From Lysobacter sp. Root690 (GTDB lineage: Bacteria > Pseudomonadota > Gammaproteobacteria > Xanthomonadales > Xanthomonadaceae), in contig NZ_LMHM01000001.1 of NCBI RefSeq assembly GCF_001427785.1, positions 737,116 through 801,115 on the forward strand: a stretch of DNA of 64,000 nucleotides. The letters are read 5' to 3'. Both the position numbers and the translations under genes were made by a program. Positions within the stretch are counted from its first letter, which is position 1, and each line of letters begins with the position of its first letter. Positions 44,365 through 52,998 of the stretch are shown here, in pieces. The notes under the pieces were generated by a model. The model saw only the letters and a program-made list of their open reading frames with translations. It was not told the DNA's origin and did not search any database.

Positions 44365-46128
44365 TTAATAGACCAGATACTCCAGACGTTTCGCGCTCAA
44401 CTCCGCGGACGATTCGTTGCGCACGTCGGCACTGAAGCCTTGCCCCGTCAGGGTGCCCTGGCTGATCAGGAAACTGAAAATACTCGGCCCCTTGCCAGTT
44501 GTTTTGTCCCTGGGGTATTGCGCGTTGCCGTGGCAGCCCATGCATCCGCCCATCACCAGTTGATCGCTGTTCGGCGGCAGCTTCTTCACGCCCAGGATGC
44601 TCGGCAGCCCGCGCTTGGCAAGCAGGGTGAATTGCTGCTGGTCGGGGTCGGGATCCTTGACGCCGCCCTTGAACAACTGGATGCCAGGCTGGCTGCTCTC
44701 GATCACGATATTCGCCAGGTAAAAGTCCTGGGTGAGCGGATCGGGCTTGGCCGGCGTGACCGAGCTGTCCTCGTTGGTGGGCAAAACCTGCAGCCCCACG
44801 AGACGGTAATACCGCCACACCGAGTTCTTGAACGCGGGCGAGCTGGCCATGGCTTGCTGGACTTCGCTGTTGACGCCGTAGACCGCGCTCGTCGCTACCG
44901 GTGGATTCTGGACCTTGATCGGACCCGAGAATCCGGGCGGCAGAGTGTATTTTCCGGCAATGACATCGTAGCCGTGGGCGCTGTCTATCGCGCCCGCCAA
45001 GGGCAGCGTGACCGCTGTGCGGTTGGAGCCCGAATTGAGGATCGCCGTCGGCCGCGTCCCTGACGGTACCGATGCATCGTATTGCATCTGGTCATACAGA
45101 TTGATGAGATACAAGCCGGTGTCTTTGTTGTCCGGCGTGGTCAGACTGTCCACCTGTTCGAAGGTGGTGTAGACGAAGGTCGGGTAGTTTTCCATCTTGC
45201 GCAGGATGTGCAGGCCGACCAGACCGAAGGTGGCCACCCGAGCCTGGGTCACGCCGTTTTCCTTGTAGTAGTACAAGGCCTCGGCGGTGTGATAACGGCC
45301 GGACGCGATCAAGGCGGGCGTCATTTCCCGCCATGCCGACTTGACCTCCACCGATTCGTTCTGGCTCGTCGCGTTGGGAGGCAATTCGAGCGAAGCCGGC
45401 GGGTTTCCGGCGTTGTAGATGGATTTTATATAGTCGTATTCGACCGGATTCACCTTGGCCTGGAACAAGATGATGTGATCGTCCTGAGGATTGGGCGAGG
45501 GCGTGTTGCCGTTTTTCGGGAAGAAGATCTGGTTCTGGCCGATCTGGGTGTTTTCGTCGAGATTGTTGAACCGGGCGTCGGTCGACGCGACCTTCAGATT
45601 CGCCTGGAAGACGTACTCGGGATCCAGGGTGGCGAGGTTTCCTTTGGGGGCCGATCCCGCGGGAAACAGCTCCGACCGATGAGCGAAGGTTTCCCACACC
45701 AACTGATTGCCGCTGAAGTTGGAGGCGCCGGTTCTGCCGCTCTGGTAGAAGTCGCTGGCGCCGGACGCGGCGAAGTTGCGGCTCGGATCGATGCTCCCGC
45801 GCACTACCGGCGACTTGCCGGCGGCATCGACGCCGTTCTTCTGCGCCGGCGAATTGAAGTGGATGAACTGCCGCCAGGCAAAGCGCGCGTATTCCGCATG
45901 AGTGATGTTGGGGTTGTAAGGATCGTAGTTGTACGCCGGCGGAGCGGCGGGCAGCGCCGCCGGGGTCGCGGTCAGATCAGCCGCGGTGATCGGCGCGCCG
46001 CCCGGAAACGGTGTTGCTTGATCCTTGGCGACCGATGAAACGGCGACAGCGGATTCGGTTTTCGTACACGATGCGGACATCGCCAGCACACTGGCGAGTG
46101 CGCCGAACATCAGGATCCTGGTCTTCAT
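44365..46128 (-). CDS. Large lipoprotein with cytochrome c haem motif
   Basis: 587 residues. The N-terminus MKTRILMFGALASVLAMSAS then C is a lipoprotein signal. The protein is large and beta-rich, with HAEYARFAWRQFIHFNSPAQ, LVWETFAHRSELFPAG, EYVFQANLK and TAEALYYYKENGVTQARVAT; near the C-terminus (C529-H533) is CMGCH, a haem c attachment motif, in GGCMGCHGNAQYPRDKTTG. Only one such motif is visible, so it is a single-haem protein with a 500-residue N-terminal region of unknown fold. It is downstream of the LecB-like lectin by about 120 bases, same strand, and may be co-expressed. Function unknown; electron transfer or surface role is inferred. Confidence 0.72.
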   Translation of the reverse strand: MKTRILMFGALASVLAMSASCTKTESAVAVSSVAKDQATPFPGGAPITAADLTATPAALPAAPPAYNYDPYNPNITHAEYARFAWRQFIHFNSPAQKNGVDAAGKSPVVRGSIDPSRNFAASGASDFYQSGRTGASNFSGNQLVWETFAHRSELFPAGSAPKGNLATLDPEYVFQANLKVASTDARFNNLDENTQIGQNQIFFPKNGNTPSPNPQDDHIILFQAKVNPVEYDYIKSIYNAGNPPASLELPPNATSQNESVEVKSAWREMTPALIASGRYHTAEALYYYKENGVTQARVATFGLVGLHILRKMENYPTFVYTTFEQVDSLTTPDNKDTGLYLINLYDQMQYDASVPSGTRPTAILNSGSNRTAVTLPLAGAIDSAHGYDVIAGKYTLPPGFSGPIKVQNPPVATSAVYGVNSEVQQAMASSPAFKNSVWRYYRLVGLQVLPTNEDSSVTPAKPDPLTQDFYLANIVIESSQPGIQLFKGGVKDPDPDQQQFTLLAKRGLPSILGVKKLPPNSDQLVMGGCMGCHGNAQYPRDKTTGKGPSIFSFLISQGTLTGQGFSADVRNESSAELSAKRLEYLVY

Positions 46129-46248
46129 TGCCGCACTCCGTCATTGTTGCGCCGCGCGGCGAATCCACGCGATCCATCGCGGCAGCCATGGGAATTGATG
46201 AGGTGTCGTGCCGCCCCCGCTTCAGTCGGGAACGGGGGGCGAAGGCGA

Positions 46249-46674
46249 TCAACCTACGTACGCGTACCACTGGATCACGAAGCTGGTGTCGTTGTAATCC
46301 ATGTCGCCACCGTCTTCCGTCACGTACAGGGTGCCCCCACCGAATACCTTGTTATTGATGAAGAACTGGACCGGATTGCCCGCCGAGACCAGCGGAACAT
46401 TCGGCCCGCTGCTGCCGAACTGGACCTGCATCCCCGACGCCATCGTGAACCGGCCGGCGCCGTTCTGCAGGAAGCCGACATTGACGCCGCTTCCCGAGAT
46501 CGGAAAGCTCGCCTGACTGCCGTCCAGGCAATGGAAACTGATGGGCCGGTTGTTGGCGTCGATGATCTGGACGTATTGCGTGTATTCGGCCTGATGCATC
46601 GCCGTGAACGTCACGAGCATGCCGTCGGGGATATAGGCCAGCGATTGAGCGGCCGACCATTGAACGCCTGCCAT
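46249..46674 (-). CDS. LecB-like calcium-dependent lectin
   Basis: 141 residues. The C-terminal signature is TEDGGDMDYNDTSFVIQWYA ending in glycine. It aligns with the Pseudomonas LecB (PA-IIL) calcium site EDGTDNDYND, so E120, D124, D126, N128 and D129 match E95, D99, D101, N103 and D104 there; the terminal Gly also fits, since in LecB its carboxylate completes the site of the neighbouring subunit. LecB proteins are tetrameric and bind fucose or mannose through two calcium ions. This one has about 25 extra N-terminal residues and no signal peptide, as in LecB. AAGGAG precedes the ATG. Neighbours are the haem lipoprotein and an integrase remnant. Confidence 0.85.
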   Translation of the reverse strand: MAGVQWSAAQSLAYIPDGMLVTFTAMHQAEYTQYVQIIDANNRPISFHCLDGSQASFPISGSGVNVGFLQNGAGRFTMASGMQVQFGSSGPNVPLVSAGNPVQFFINNKVFGGGTLYVTEDGGDMDYNDTSFVIQWYAYVG

Positions 46675-47469
46675 GATGAAATCTCCTTGTCTTGATTGGC
46701 TTCCAGGATTGAGTGAGGCAACGCTGCTGCCTTCACCGACTCCCACGGAGCCGGTGATTCCCGTTGAAACATGCGGGCTTGGTTAGAGACGAGTGCTACG
46801 CGCGACGACTTTCCCCAATCGGCGACACAGGGCGATAAGTGACGAAGTAGCCTCAGGGTTCATCGATAGCCTTTCCGTGATTCAACGGAAGCACCGTCGT
46901 CTTAGGCTCGAGCATCTGCGTCTTGGCGCATCACCAGCTACTACGCTGTCAGGCGGAAGCTGCGGCCAGGTTTTTTGATCGATGCTTGATTGAGCTCACA
47001 AAATTTGGCTGCTATTTCGCGCCAATGGGACTTTGCTAGCAAATGCATTAATATCCAGCCAGTGGGAAGCTCCATGCGCACAATCGCCGGATCGGCGCTG
47101 ATGCTTCGGAGAAAAGGTCGATTTGCCCTGAAGGCAGGTGAGCACGAGACCGGCCGGCCCGAACTGAGTGTCTACCGGACCATGTCCGCTAGACGCGTCT
47201 GTCAGCACATGCACGCCACTAGCCCGGCGACCGAAGCGCGATCGGCCACACGCATCTCGACCAGCACGCTGGCAAGACTCCCGCGCCGACAAAAATTCGA
47301 GCCTCAGTCACGATGATTTTGTACGCGATCACAGCGAACGCGAGACTCTATTTCAGAGCAATCGGATGCCCATGTTCGCAGCACGCGATCACGTGCACCT
47401 CGGAACATTCACCGGCCACTGGCTCATCGAGAACTTGCCCAACTCGCCAAGGACGGACTCAACACACTC
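46675..47469. other. Gene-poor, lower-GC stretch next to an integrase remnant
   Basis: About 800 bases without a credible gene. Some segments (for example 46860-47060) are visibly less GC-rich than the surrounding genome, which suggests transferred or decaying DNA. It continues into the integrase fragment. Confidence 0.5.
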
Positions 47470-47665
47470 CGGCAGCGCTCATCAACGACGCGATAAAAAA
47501 ATCGTCACGCAAGAGGAACGGTTCAGCCCGCACGACCTCAAGCGCAAAGGCATCACCGATACGCCCGGCACGGGTGCCGAGAAGAAGGACGCAGCCGGCC
47601 TCTCGGAGGCGATGATGAAGACCTACGATTTGAGCCGATTGGCCGTGAAACCTTCCGCAACTTGA
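47470..47665 (+). pseudogene. Degraded tyrosine-recombinase (phage integrase) C-terminus
   Basis: One frame reads AALINDAIKK, then after a run of seven A (47495-47501) the next frame continues IVTQEERFSPHDLKRKG, ITDTPGTGAEKKDAAGLSEA and MMKTYDLSRLAVKPSAT to a stop. HDLKRKGITDTxGTxAEK and the following helix with tyrosine (MKTYDLS) are the C-terminal catalytic region of tyrosine-type phage integrases. The HxxR box appears as HDLKRKG, with Lys in place of Arg. The N-terminal arm, core-binding part and first catalytic Arg are absent, and the frameshift at the A-run breaks what remains. It lies 62 bases from the 3' end of tRNA-Ile, the normal place for such elements. Confidence 0.7.
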
Positions 47666-47726
47666 TGAGTTTTCCGAAGCGCAATTCCGAAGTTTGCAAC
47701 TCCCCGGCGCTAAGTCATTGAAAACG

Positions 47727-47802
47727 TGGTGGGCCCACCAGGATTCGAACCTGGAACCAAAGGATTATGAGTCCTCTGCTCTAACCGTTGAGCTATAGGC
47801 CC
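47727..47802 (-). tRNA. tRNA-Ile(CAU)
   Basis: 76 nt including the encoded CCA. The acceptor stem GGGCCTA pairs with TGGGCCC, with discriminator A; the D-arm is GCTCAACGGTTAGAGC; the anticodon loop is CTCATAA (anticodon CAT); the T-arm is GGTTCGAATCC. A CAT anticodon with this body is the minor isoleucine tRNA whose C34 is changed to lysidine by TilS so that it reads AUA; elongator and initiator Met tRNAs have different bodies. Its 3' end faces the integrase remnant. Confidence 0.9.
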
Positions 47803-47821
47803 GCGCGAGGCGCGAGCGGGA

Positions 47822-47827
47822 ATTCTA
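47822..47827 (-). promoter_or_regulatory. -10 element of the tRNA-Ile gene
   Basis: TAGAAT on the minus strand (5/6 match to TATAAT), 20 bases upstream of the tRNA 5' end. A clear -35 is not visible. Confidence 0.4.
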
Positions 47828-47876
47828 ATTGCTTGGCGGGTCTGGCGTAAGCCGCGGTCGGGACGACGGATACGGA

Positions 47877-47907
47877 AAAGGCCCGGGGTGCGGAAACCCG
47901 GGCCTTT
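47877..47907 (-). terminator. Terminator of the GH92 gene
   Basis: Eleven-bp stem AAAGGCCCGGG/CCCGGGCCTTT with a nine-base loop; read on the minus strand it ends in TTTT. It is about 110 bases downstream of the GH92 stop and separates that gene from tRNA-Ile. Confidence 0.75.
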
Positions 47908-48014
47908 CGTGGTGCATCACTCAGTGAGCCGTGGCTCAGTGCCGCAGCGCGGCGACCGGTCGGCGCGTCAATCGGACTCGACGGCCGCGACTATCCAACC
48001 CAGAGCCACCACCC

Positions 48015-50408
48015 TCACCGCCCCACACTCATCGAATACGGCCGCAGTTTCGGATCCGTCGCCCATTCCTTGTTCGGCTGCGCCTGCATCACGAATCGCA
48101 GTTCCCCGCCCGCGACGATTTCCTCATGCCGCAGGAAGCTGCGATTCAACGGTTTGCCGTTGAGGGTCGCGCTGCCGATGTAGGTATGCGCCTCGTCCAA
48201 GCCGTCGGCGATCACGCTGAAGCGTTTGCCATTGGGCAGGTTGAGGGTGGCGCGCGGCAGGAACGGGCGGCCGATGGCGTATTCGTTGCTCGCCGGGGCG
48301 ACGGGGTAGAAGCCCAGGGCGGTGAAGACGTACCAGGCCGACATCTGGCCGAGGTCGTCGTTGCCGGCTAGGCCGTCGGGACGCGGGGCGTATTGGGTCG
48401 CCATGATCTGCTTCAGCCGCTCCTGGGTGCGCCAGGGTTGGCCGGCGTAGCCGTATAGATACGCGACGTGGTGGCTGGGTTCGTTGCCGTGCGCGTACCA
48501 GCCGATCAGGCCGGTGATGTCTTCCATGTGTTCGAAGATTTTCGGATCGACCTTGGCGTCGAACACCTGGTCGAGTTTGTCGACCAGTTTGGTGTCGCCG
48601 CCGAGGGCCTGGGTTAGGCCGGCGACGTCCTGCGGTACGTACCACGAGTACTGCCAGGCGTTGCCTTCGGTGTAGTCGCTGCCATAACCGCTGACGGTCG
48701 GGTCGAAGGGTTCGCGGAAGCTGCCGTCGCGTTTGCGCGCGCGCATGAATCCGGTCGTCGCGTCGAATGCGTGTTTCCAGTTACCCGCACGCTTGGAGAA
48801 TTGCGCGGCGATGTCCTTGCGCCCCATATCGGCAGCCACGCGCGAAATCGTCCAATCGTCGAACGCGTACTCCAGGGTCTTCGACGCGGCCTCGCCTTCT
48901 TCGTTGATCGGCACGTAGCCCAGCTCCATGTACTGGGCGATCCCGTCGTAGGGGCCGTAACTCGCGCTGGCGACCATCGCATCCAGCGCTTCCTTGGTGT
49001 CGTAGCCGCGGATGCCTTTCATGTAGGCGTCGGCGATCACCGGCACCGCGTGGTAGCCGACCATGCACCAGGTTTCCTGGCCGTGGAACGCCCACACCGG
49101 CAGGATGCCGTAGGGGCTGTCGCGGCGCGAGGCCAACAGCGAATTGATGAAGTCGTTATTGCGTTGCTCGGGTTGCACCAGGGTCAGCAGCGGATGCAGC
49201 GCGCGGTAGGTGTCCCACAGCGAGAAGGTCGAGTGGTAACGAAAGCCTTTCGCCTGATGCACGGCGTTGTCGGGCCCGCGATAACGGCCGTCGCTGTCCA
49301 TGAACAGACTCGGCCCCATCAGCGTGTGGTACAGCGCGGTGTAGAAGCTCTTGCGCATCGGTTCGGGCGCGTCGGCGTCGATCGCCGACAAGGCCTGGGT
49401 CCAGGTCGCGCGCGCCTTGGCGCGCACGGCGTCGAAATCGAAGCCCGGCACTTCGGCTTCGAGGTTCGCGATCGCGTTGTCTTCGCTGACCGGCGAAATC
49501 GAAACTTTCACCACCAACTCTTTGCCGGCGGCATCGTTGAAATCGAAGCTGCCGACCAGTTGCCGGCCTTCGATCTGCGCTCGCTTAGTCGGGTCTTTTT
49601 CGCCCGGCGGCGGGAAGCCCTTGTAGGCGACATCGGCTTCGGTGTCATGGAATCCGTGGCCGCTGACCGGCCGCGAGAAGCGCATCGCGAAGTACAACTG
49701 CCGGCCCGGCGCCCAGCCGCGGGTTTCGCGAAAGCCGGTGACGGTGCCGTCGGCGCGCAGACGCAGGCGCGACCACAGCACCTTACCGGGGTAGTCGTAC
49801 ATGCTCGTGCGCAGGTCGATCAGCACATGCGCGGCCTGCCCTTGCGGGAAGCGGTAGCGATGCACGCCGACGCGCTCGCTCGCGGTCAGTTCGGCGCGGA
49901 TCTTGTAGTCGTCGAGGGTGACGGCGTAGTAGCCGGGCTGGGCGACTTCGTCGTCGTGGCGGAAGCTCGATCGGTAACCGCTGCGCGCGACCTTGGAATC
50001 GCCGCGCTCGAGTTTCACTTCGCCGGCGATCGGCATCAGCAGCACGTCGCCCAGGTCGGAATGGCCGGTGCCGGAAAAATGCGTGTGCGAGAAACCGACG
50101 ATGCTGCTGTCGCTGTAACGGTAACCGGCGGCCCAGCCGTAGGCGTCCTTGCGCGGCTTGATCTCGGTGTCGGGGCTGAGCTGGATCATGCCGAACGGCA
50201 CGGTCGCGCCGGGGAAGGTGTGGCCCTCGCCGCCGGTGCCGATGAAGGGGTCGACCGCCTCATAGGCGCGGCGACCGGCCTCGTTCGCGGGCGCGGCGGA
50301 CACGGCGAAGGCGCAGGCCACCAGCATCGCGGCACTCAGGCTGCGCCAGAAACGACGCGCGCCGGGTGCCATGGCGGTAGGCTGGGGCAATTGGGTCGGC
50401 CGGGTCAT
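48015..50408 (-). CDS. Secreted GH92 alpha-mannosidase
   Basis: 797-residue glycoside hydrolase family 92 enzyme, a calcium-dependent exo-alpha-mannosidase (commonly alpha-1,2). A signal peptide ends near AVSAA. Diagnostic phrases are DPFIGTGGEGHTFPGATVPFG, GFSHTHFSGTGHSDLGDVLLM, ETWCMVGYHAVPVIADAY, GNDDLGQMSAWYVFTALGFYP and RPFLPRATLNLPNG. The length is full. It would remove mannose from glycans, such as fungal or plant N-glycans, in the periplasm. It is divergent from a LacI/FHS permease/kinase/isomerase operon, and the intergenic region holds two operator-like palindromes, so the two sides are probably co-regulated. The start at 50408 adds a short N-terminal stretch; Met at 50372 is an alternative. 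Confidence 0.93.
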   Translation of the reverse strand: MTRPTQLPQPTAMAPGARRFWRSLSAAMLVACAFAVSAAPANEAGRRAYEAVDPFIGTGGEGHTFPGATVPFGMIQLSPDTEIKPRKDAYGWAAGYRYSDSSIVGFSHTHFSGTGHSDLGDVLLMPIAGEVKLERGDSKVARSGYRSSFRHDDEVAQPGYYAVTLDDYKIRAELTASERVGVHRYRFPQGQAAHVLIDLRTSMYDYPGKVLWSRLRLRADGTVTGFRETRGWAPGRQLYFAMRFSRPVSGHGFHDTEADVAYKGFPPPGEKDPTKRAQIEGRQLVGSFDFNDAAGKELVVKVSISPVSEDNAIANLEAEVPGFDFDAVRAKARATWTQALSAIDADAPEPMRKSFYTALYHTLMGPSLFMDSDGRYRGPDNAVHQAKGFRYHSTFSLWDTYRALHPLLTLVQPEQRNNDFINSLLASRRDSPYGILPVWAFHGQETWCMVGYHAVPVIADAYMKGIRGYDTKEALDAMVASASYGPYDGIAQYMELGYVPINEEGEAASKTLEYAFDDWTISRVAADMGRKDIAAQFSKRAGNWKHAFDATTGFMRARKRDGSFREPFDPTVSGYGSDYTEGNAWQYSWYVPQDVAGLTQALGGDTKLVDKLDQVFDAKVDPKIFEHMEDITGLIGWYAHGNEPSHHVAYLYGYAGQPWRTQERLKQIMATQYAPRPDGLAGNDDLGQMSAWYVFTALGFYPVAPASNEYAIGRPFLPRATLNLPNGKRFSVIADGLDEAHTYIGSATLNGKPLNRSFLRHEEIVAGGELRFVMQAQPNKEWATDPKLRPYSMSVGR

Positions 50409-50474
50409 CCGGAGTACTCCATCTCAGACAGGATCGGGGTGGGGCCGGCCGCCAGGGGATCGGGGCCGGACACT

Positions 50475-50490
50475 TTTAGATCGTTCTAAA
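50475..50490. promoter_or_regulatory. LacI-type operator, GH92 side
   Basis: TTTAGATCGTTCTAAA: half-sites TTTAGA and TCTAAA around TCGT. It lies 67 bases upstream of the GH92 start, with a related site at 50576. Confidence 0.65.
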
Positions 50491-50575
50491 TACGGGCAAG
50501 CTAACACGGGGCCAGGACGCGTTCATGCTGCATTGCAGAATGCAGGGACGGGCCTCAAGCCGCAGGATGACGGCA

Positions 50576-50591
50576 TTTAGAACGATCCAAA
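50576..50591. promoter_or_regulatory. LacI-type operator, repressor side
   Basis: TTTAGAACGATCCAAA, with half-sites TTTAGA and TCCAAA (one mismatch) around ACGA. It is centred 67 bases upstream of the LacI ATG. The 101-bp centre-to-centre distance between the two sites would allow looping. Confidence 0.6.
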
Positions 50592-50650
50592 AGCCTTCAG
50601 CGCGAGCCCGCCATGATCCGCCACCGCCCTATTCCAGCGAGGTGCCACCG

Positions 50651-51703
50651 ATGAACGACGCGCCCGCCCCCCGAGGCCGGGTCACTCTGGCCGACATCGC
50701 CCGGGCCTGTGGCCTGTCGCGCGCGACCGTGTCGCTGGTGCTGCGCGGCAGTCCGCTGGTCCATAGCGAAACCCGGGCCCGGGTCGAGGCCGAGCTCAAG
50801 CGCCAAGGCTACGTCTACCACCGCGGCGCGGCCAACCTGCGGCGCAAGGTGTCGACCGGCGTGGCGCTGGTGATCAACGACCTGTCCAACCCGTTCTTCG
50901 CCGAATTCGCCGCCGGCGTGGACGAATGGCTGGCCACGGCCGGCTTCGTCACCCTGCTCGGCAGCACCAACGAGTCGGTCGAACGCCAACAGGCGGTGCT
51001 GACTTCGCTGATGGAGCACGACCCGGCCGGAATCATCCTGTCGCCGGCCGAAGGCAGCGACGGCGCGCGCGTGCGCGCCCAGGTCGGCGGACGCACGCCG
51101 GTGCTGGTGTTCAACCGCGAGCTCGACGCCACCGACTGGGATTTCCTCGCCCTCGACAACACTCACGGCGCGCGTCTGGCCACGCGCCATCTGCTCGAAC
51201 GCGGCCATCGCCGCATCGCCTTCTTCGGCGGCCATCGCGATTCGTCCTCGTGCCGGCAACGCCGCCAGGGCTATCGCGAGGCGTTGGCCGAAGCCGGCAT
51301 CGAACCCGAGCCGCAGTGGCTGGTCGAATGCGCGCCCACCCGTCTTGAAGCCGCGCAACAGACCGGCGCGCTGTTCGTGCGCGATCCCGCGCCGACCGCG
51401 GCGGTCTGCTACAACGACGCGGTCGCGCTGGGCCTGATGGCCGGGCTGGTCGCACGCGGCCGTCGTCCCGGCGGCGATTTCGCGGTGATCGGATTCGACG
51501 ATATTCCCGAAGCCTCGGTCGCCTCGCCCACGCTCACCACGATCGCGGTCGATCCGCGCGCGCGCGGCCGCCAGGCCGCCGAACTGATCCTCAAGCGCCT
51601 GCGCGAACCCGAGTTGCCGCGCGCCCACACCGTCGCCCCGGTCCGGCTGCAGGCACGCAGCAGCAGCGAGGTGCTTGTTCCGCCGTCCGGAGAGTCCGCA
51701 TGA
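50651..51703 (+). CDS. LacI family repressor of the mannoside locus
   Basis: 350 residues. The helix-turn-helix is VTLADIARACGLSRATVSLV, followed by GVALVINDLSNPFFAEFAAG and the sugar-sensing domain (IAFFGGHRDSSSCRQRRQG, FAVIGFDDIPEASVASP). The ATG at 50651 follows a GAGG nine bases upstream; the frame upstream contains the operator and no good start. It overlaps the permease gene by four bases (ATGA). Together with the palindromes it most likely represses both its own operon and the divergent GH92 gene, with mannose or a mannose derivative as inducer (inferred). Confidence 0.93.
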   Translation: MNDAPAPRGRVTLADIARACGLSRATVSLVLRGSPLVHSETRARVEAELKRQGYVYHRGAANLRRKVSTGVALVINDLSNPFFAEFAAGVDEWLATAGFVTLLGSTNESVERQQAVLTSLMEHDPAGIILSPAEGSDGARVRAQVGGRTPVLVFNRELDATDWDFLALDNTHGARLATRHLLERGHRRIAFFGGHRDSSSCRQRRQGYREALAEAGIEPEPQWLVECAPTRLEAAQQTGALFVRDPAPTAAVCYNDAVALGLMAGLVARGRRPGGDFAVIGFDDIPEASVASPTLTTIAVDPRARGRQAAELILKRLREPELPRAHTVAPVRLQARSSSEVLVPPSGESA

Positions 51704-52998
51704 GTCGTCGCGACATGTCCTACACCGCCGCGCTGGCGGTGGTGACCATCATCTTCTTCACCTGGGGCGGGCTGACCAGCCTCAACGACGTGCTGATCCC
51801 GCATCTGAAGAACGTGTTTCAGATGAACTACACCGAGTCGATGCTGATCCAGTCGACGTTCTTCGGCGCCTACTTCCTGATGTCGCTGCCGGCGAGCAAG
51901 GTGGTGGCGATGTACGGCTACAAGAACAGCATCGTGATCGGCCTGATCGTCGCGGCGATCGGCGCGGCGATGTTCTTCCCGGCCGCGCGCCTGCCTTCGT
52001 ATCCGTTGTTTCTGAGCGCGCTGTTCGTGCTCGCCAGCGGCATCACGCTGCTGCAGGTGTCGGCCAATCCCTACATCAGCCTGCTCGGCGATCCGGCCGG
52101 TGCGCCGAGCCGCCTGAATCTCGCGCAGGCGTTGAATTCGCTCGGCACCACAGTATTTCCGTATGTGATCGGGCCGCTGATCCTGGCCGGCGCGGCGCTC
52201 AGCGTCGACGAACTGGCGGCCAAGCCGGTCGCCGAGCAGATCGCGTACCGCGCGCACGAAGCGGCCTCGGTGCAGATTCCGTACATGATCATCGCCGCCG
52301 GCCTGCTGCTGCTCGCGGTGTTCGTCTACACCATGCGCATCCCCTCGCTCGCCGAAGCCACCGAGAGCGCCGATCCGGTGCATCACAGCTTCGCCGAGGT
52401 GCTGGAGCAGAAGCATCTGTTCTATGGCGTGATCGCGATCTTCCTGTACGTCGGCGCGGAAGTGTCGATCGGCAGCTTCCTGATCAACTACATCTCCGCG
52501 CCGGAGATCGGCAACATGGATCACGCCACCGCGAGCGAGCATCTGCCGTATTACTGGGGCGGCGCGATGGTCGGCCGCTTCATCGGCGCGGCGCTGCTGC
52601 AGCGCTTCGATGCGCGCCGGCTGCTGGCGTTGTTCGCGGTGGTCGCGATGGCCTTGCTCGCGTTGACCATGCTGACCCAGGGCACGGTGTCGATGTGGGC
52701 GGTGCTGGCGATCGGCCTGTTCAACTCGATCATGTTCCCGACCATCTTCACCATCGCGATCGAACGGCTGGGGCCGCTGACCAGCAAGGCCTCGAGCCTG
52801 CTGATCATGGGCATCGTCGGCGGCGCGCTGATCCCGTTGCTGCAGGGCGTGCTGTCGGATCGCTTCGGCATCCAGCATTCGTTCGTGCTGCCGCTGGCGT
52901 GTTACGCCTTCATCGTCTGGTACGGCCTGAGCGGCTCGCGCATTCGCGCCGGCCAGGGCCAACACGCCAACGCCCAGGCTTCCGGAGTGATGCATTGA
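51700..52998 (+). CDS. FHS-family sugar:H+ permease (GluP/FucP type)
   Basis: 432 residues with 12 hydrophobic segments. The phrases FFTWGGLTSLNDVLIPHLK, YTESMLIQSTFFGAYFLMSL and ASGITLLQVSANPYISLLG are typical of the fucose/glucose/galactose (FHS) branch of MFS. In this operon, between LacI and a sugar kinase, it likely carries mannose (or another hexose) into the cell. Its stop overlaps the kinase start by one base. Confidence 0.92.
   Translation: MSRRDMSYTAALAVVTIIFFTWGGLTSLNDVLIPHLKNVFQMNYTESMLIQSTFFGAYFLMSLPASKVVAMYGYKNSIVIGLIVAAIGAAMFFPAARLPSYPLFLSALFVLASGITLLQVSANPYISLLGDPAGAPSRLNLAQALNSLGTTVFPYVIGPLILAGAALSVDELAAKPVAEQIAYRAHEAASVQIPYMIIAAGLLLLAVFVYTMRIPSLAEATESADPVHHSFAEVLEQKHLFYGVIAIFLYVGAEVSIGSFLINYISAPEIGNMDHATASEHLPYYWGGAMVGRFIGAALLQRFDARRLLALFAVVAMALLALTMLTQGTVSMWAVLAIGLFNSIMFPTIFTIAIERLGPLTSKASSLLIMGIVGGALIPLLQGVLSDRFGIQHSFVLPLACYAFIVWYGLSGSRIRAGQGQHANAQASGVMH

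Noticed and set aside
46990-47316. Plus-strand frame in the lower-GC tract near tRNA-Ile
   Set aside because: No recognisable protein character; its better-supported neighbour is the integrase remnant in other frames.
47727-47802. Reading the CAT-anticodon tRNA as tRNA-Met
   Set aside because: The acceptor, D and anticodon stems follow the minor isoleucine tRNA (lysidine type), not elongator or initiator Met.
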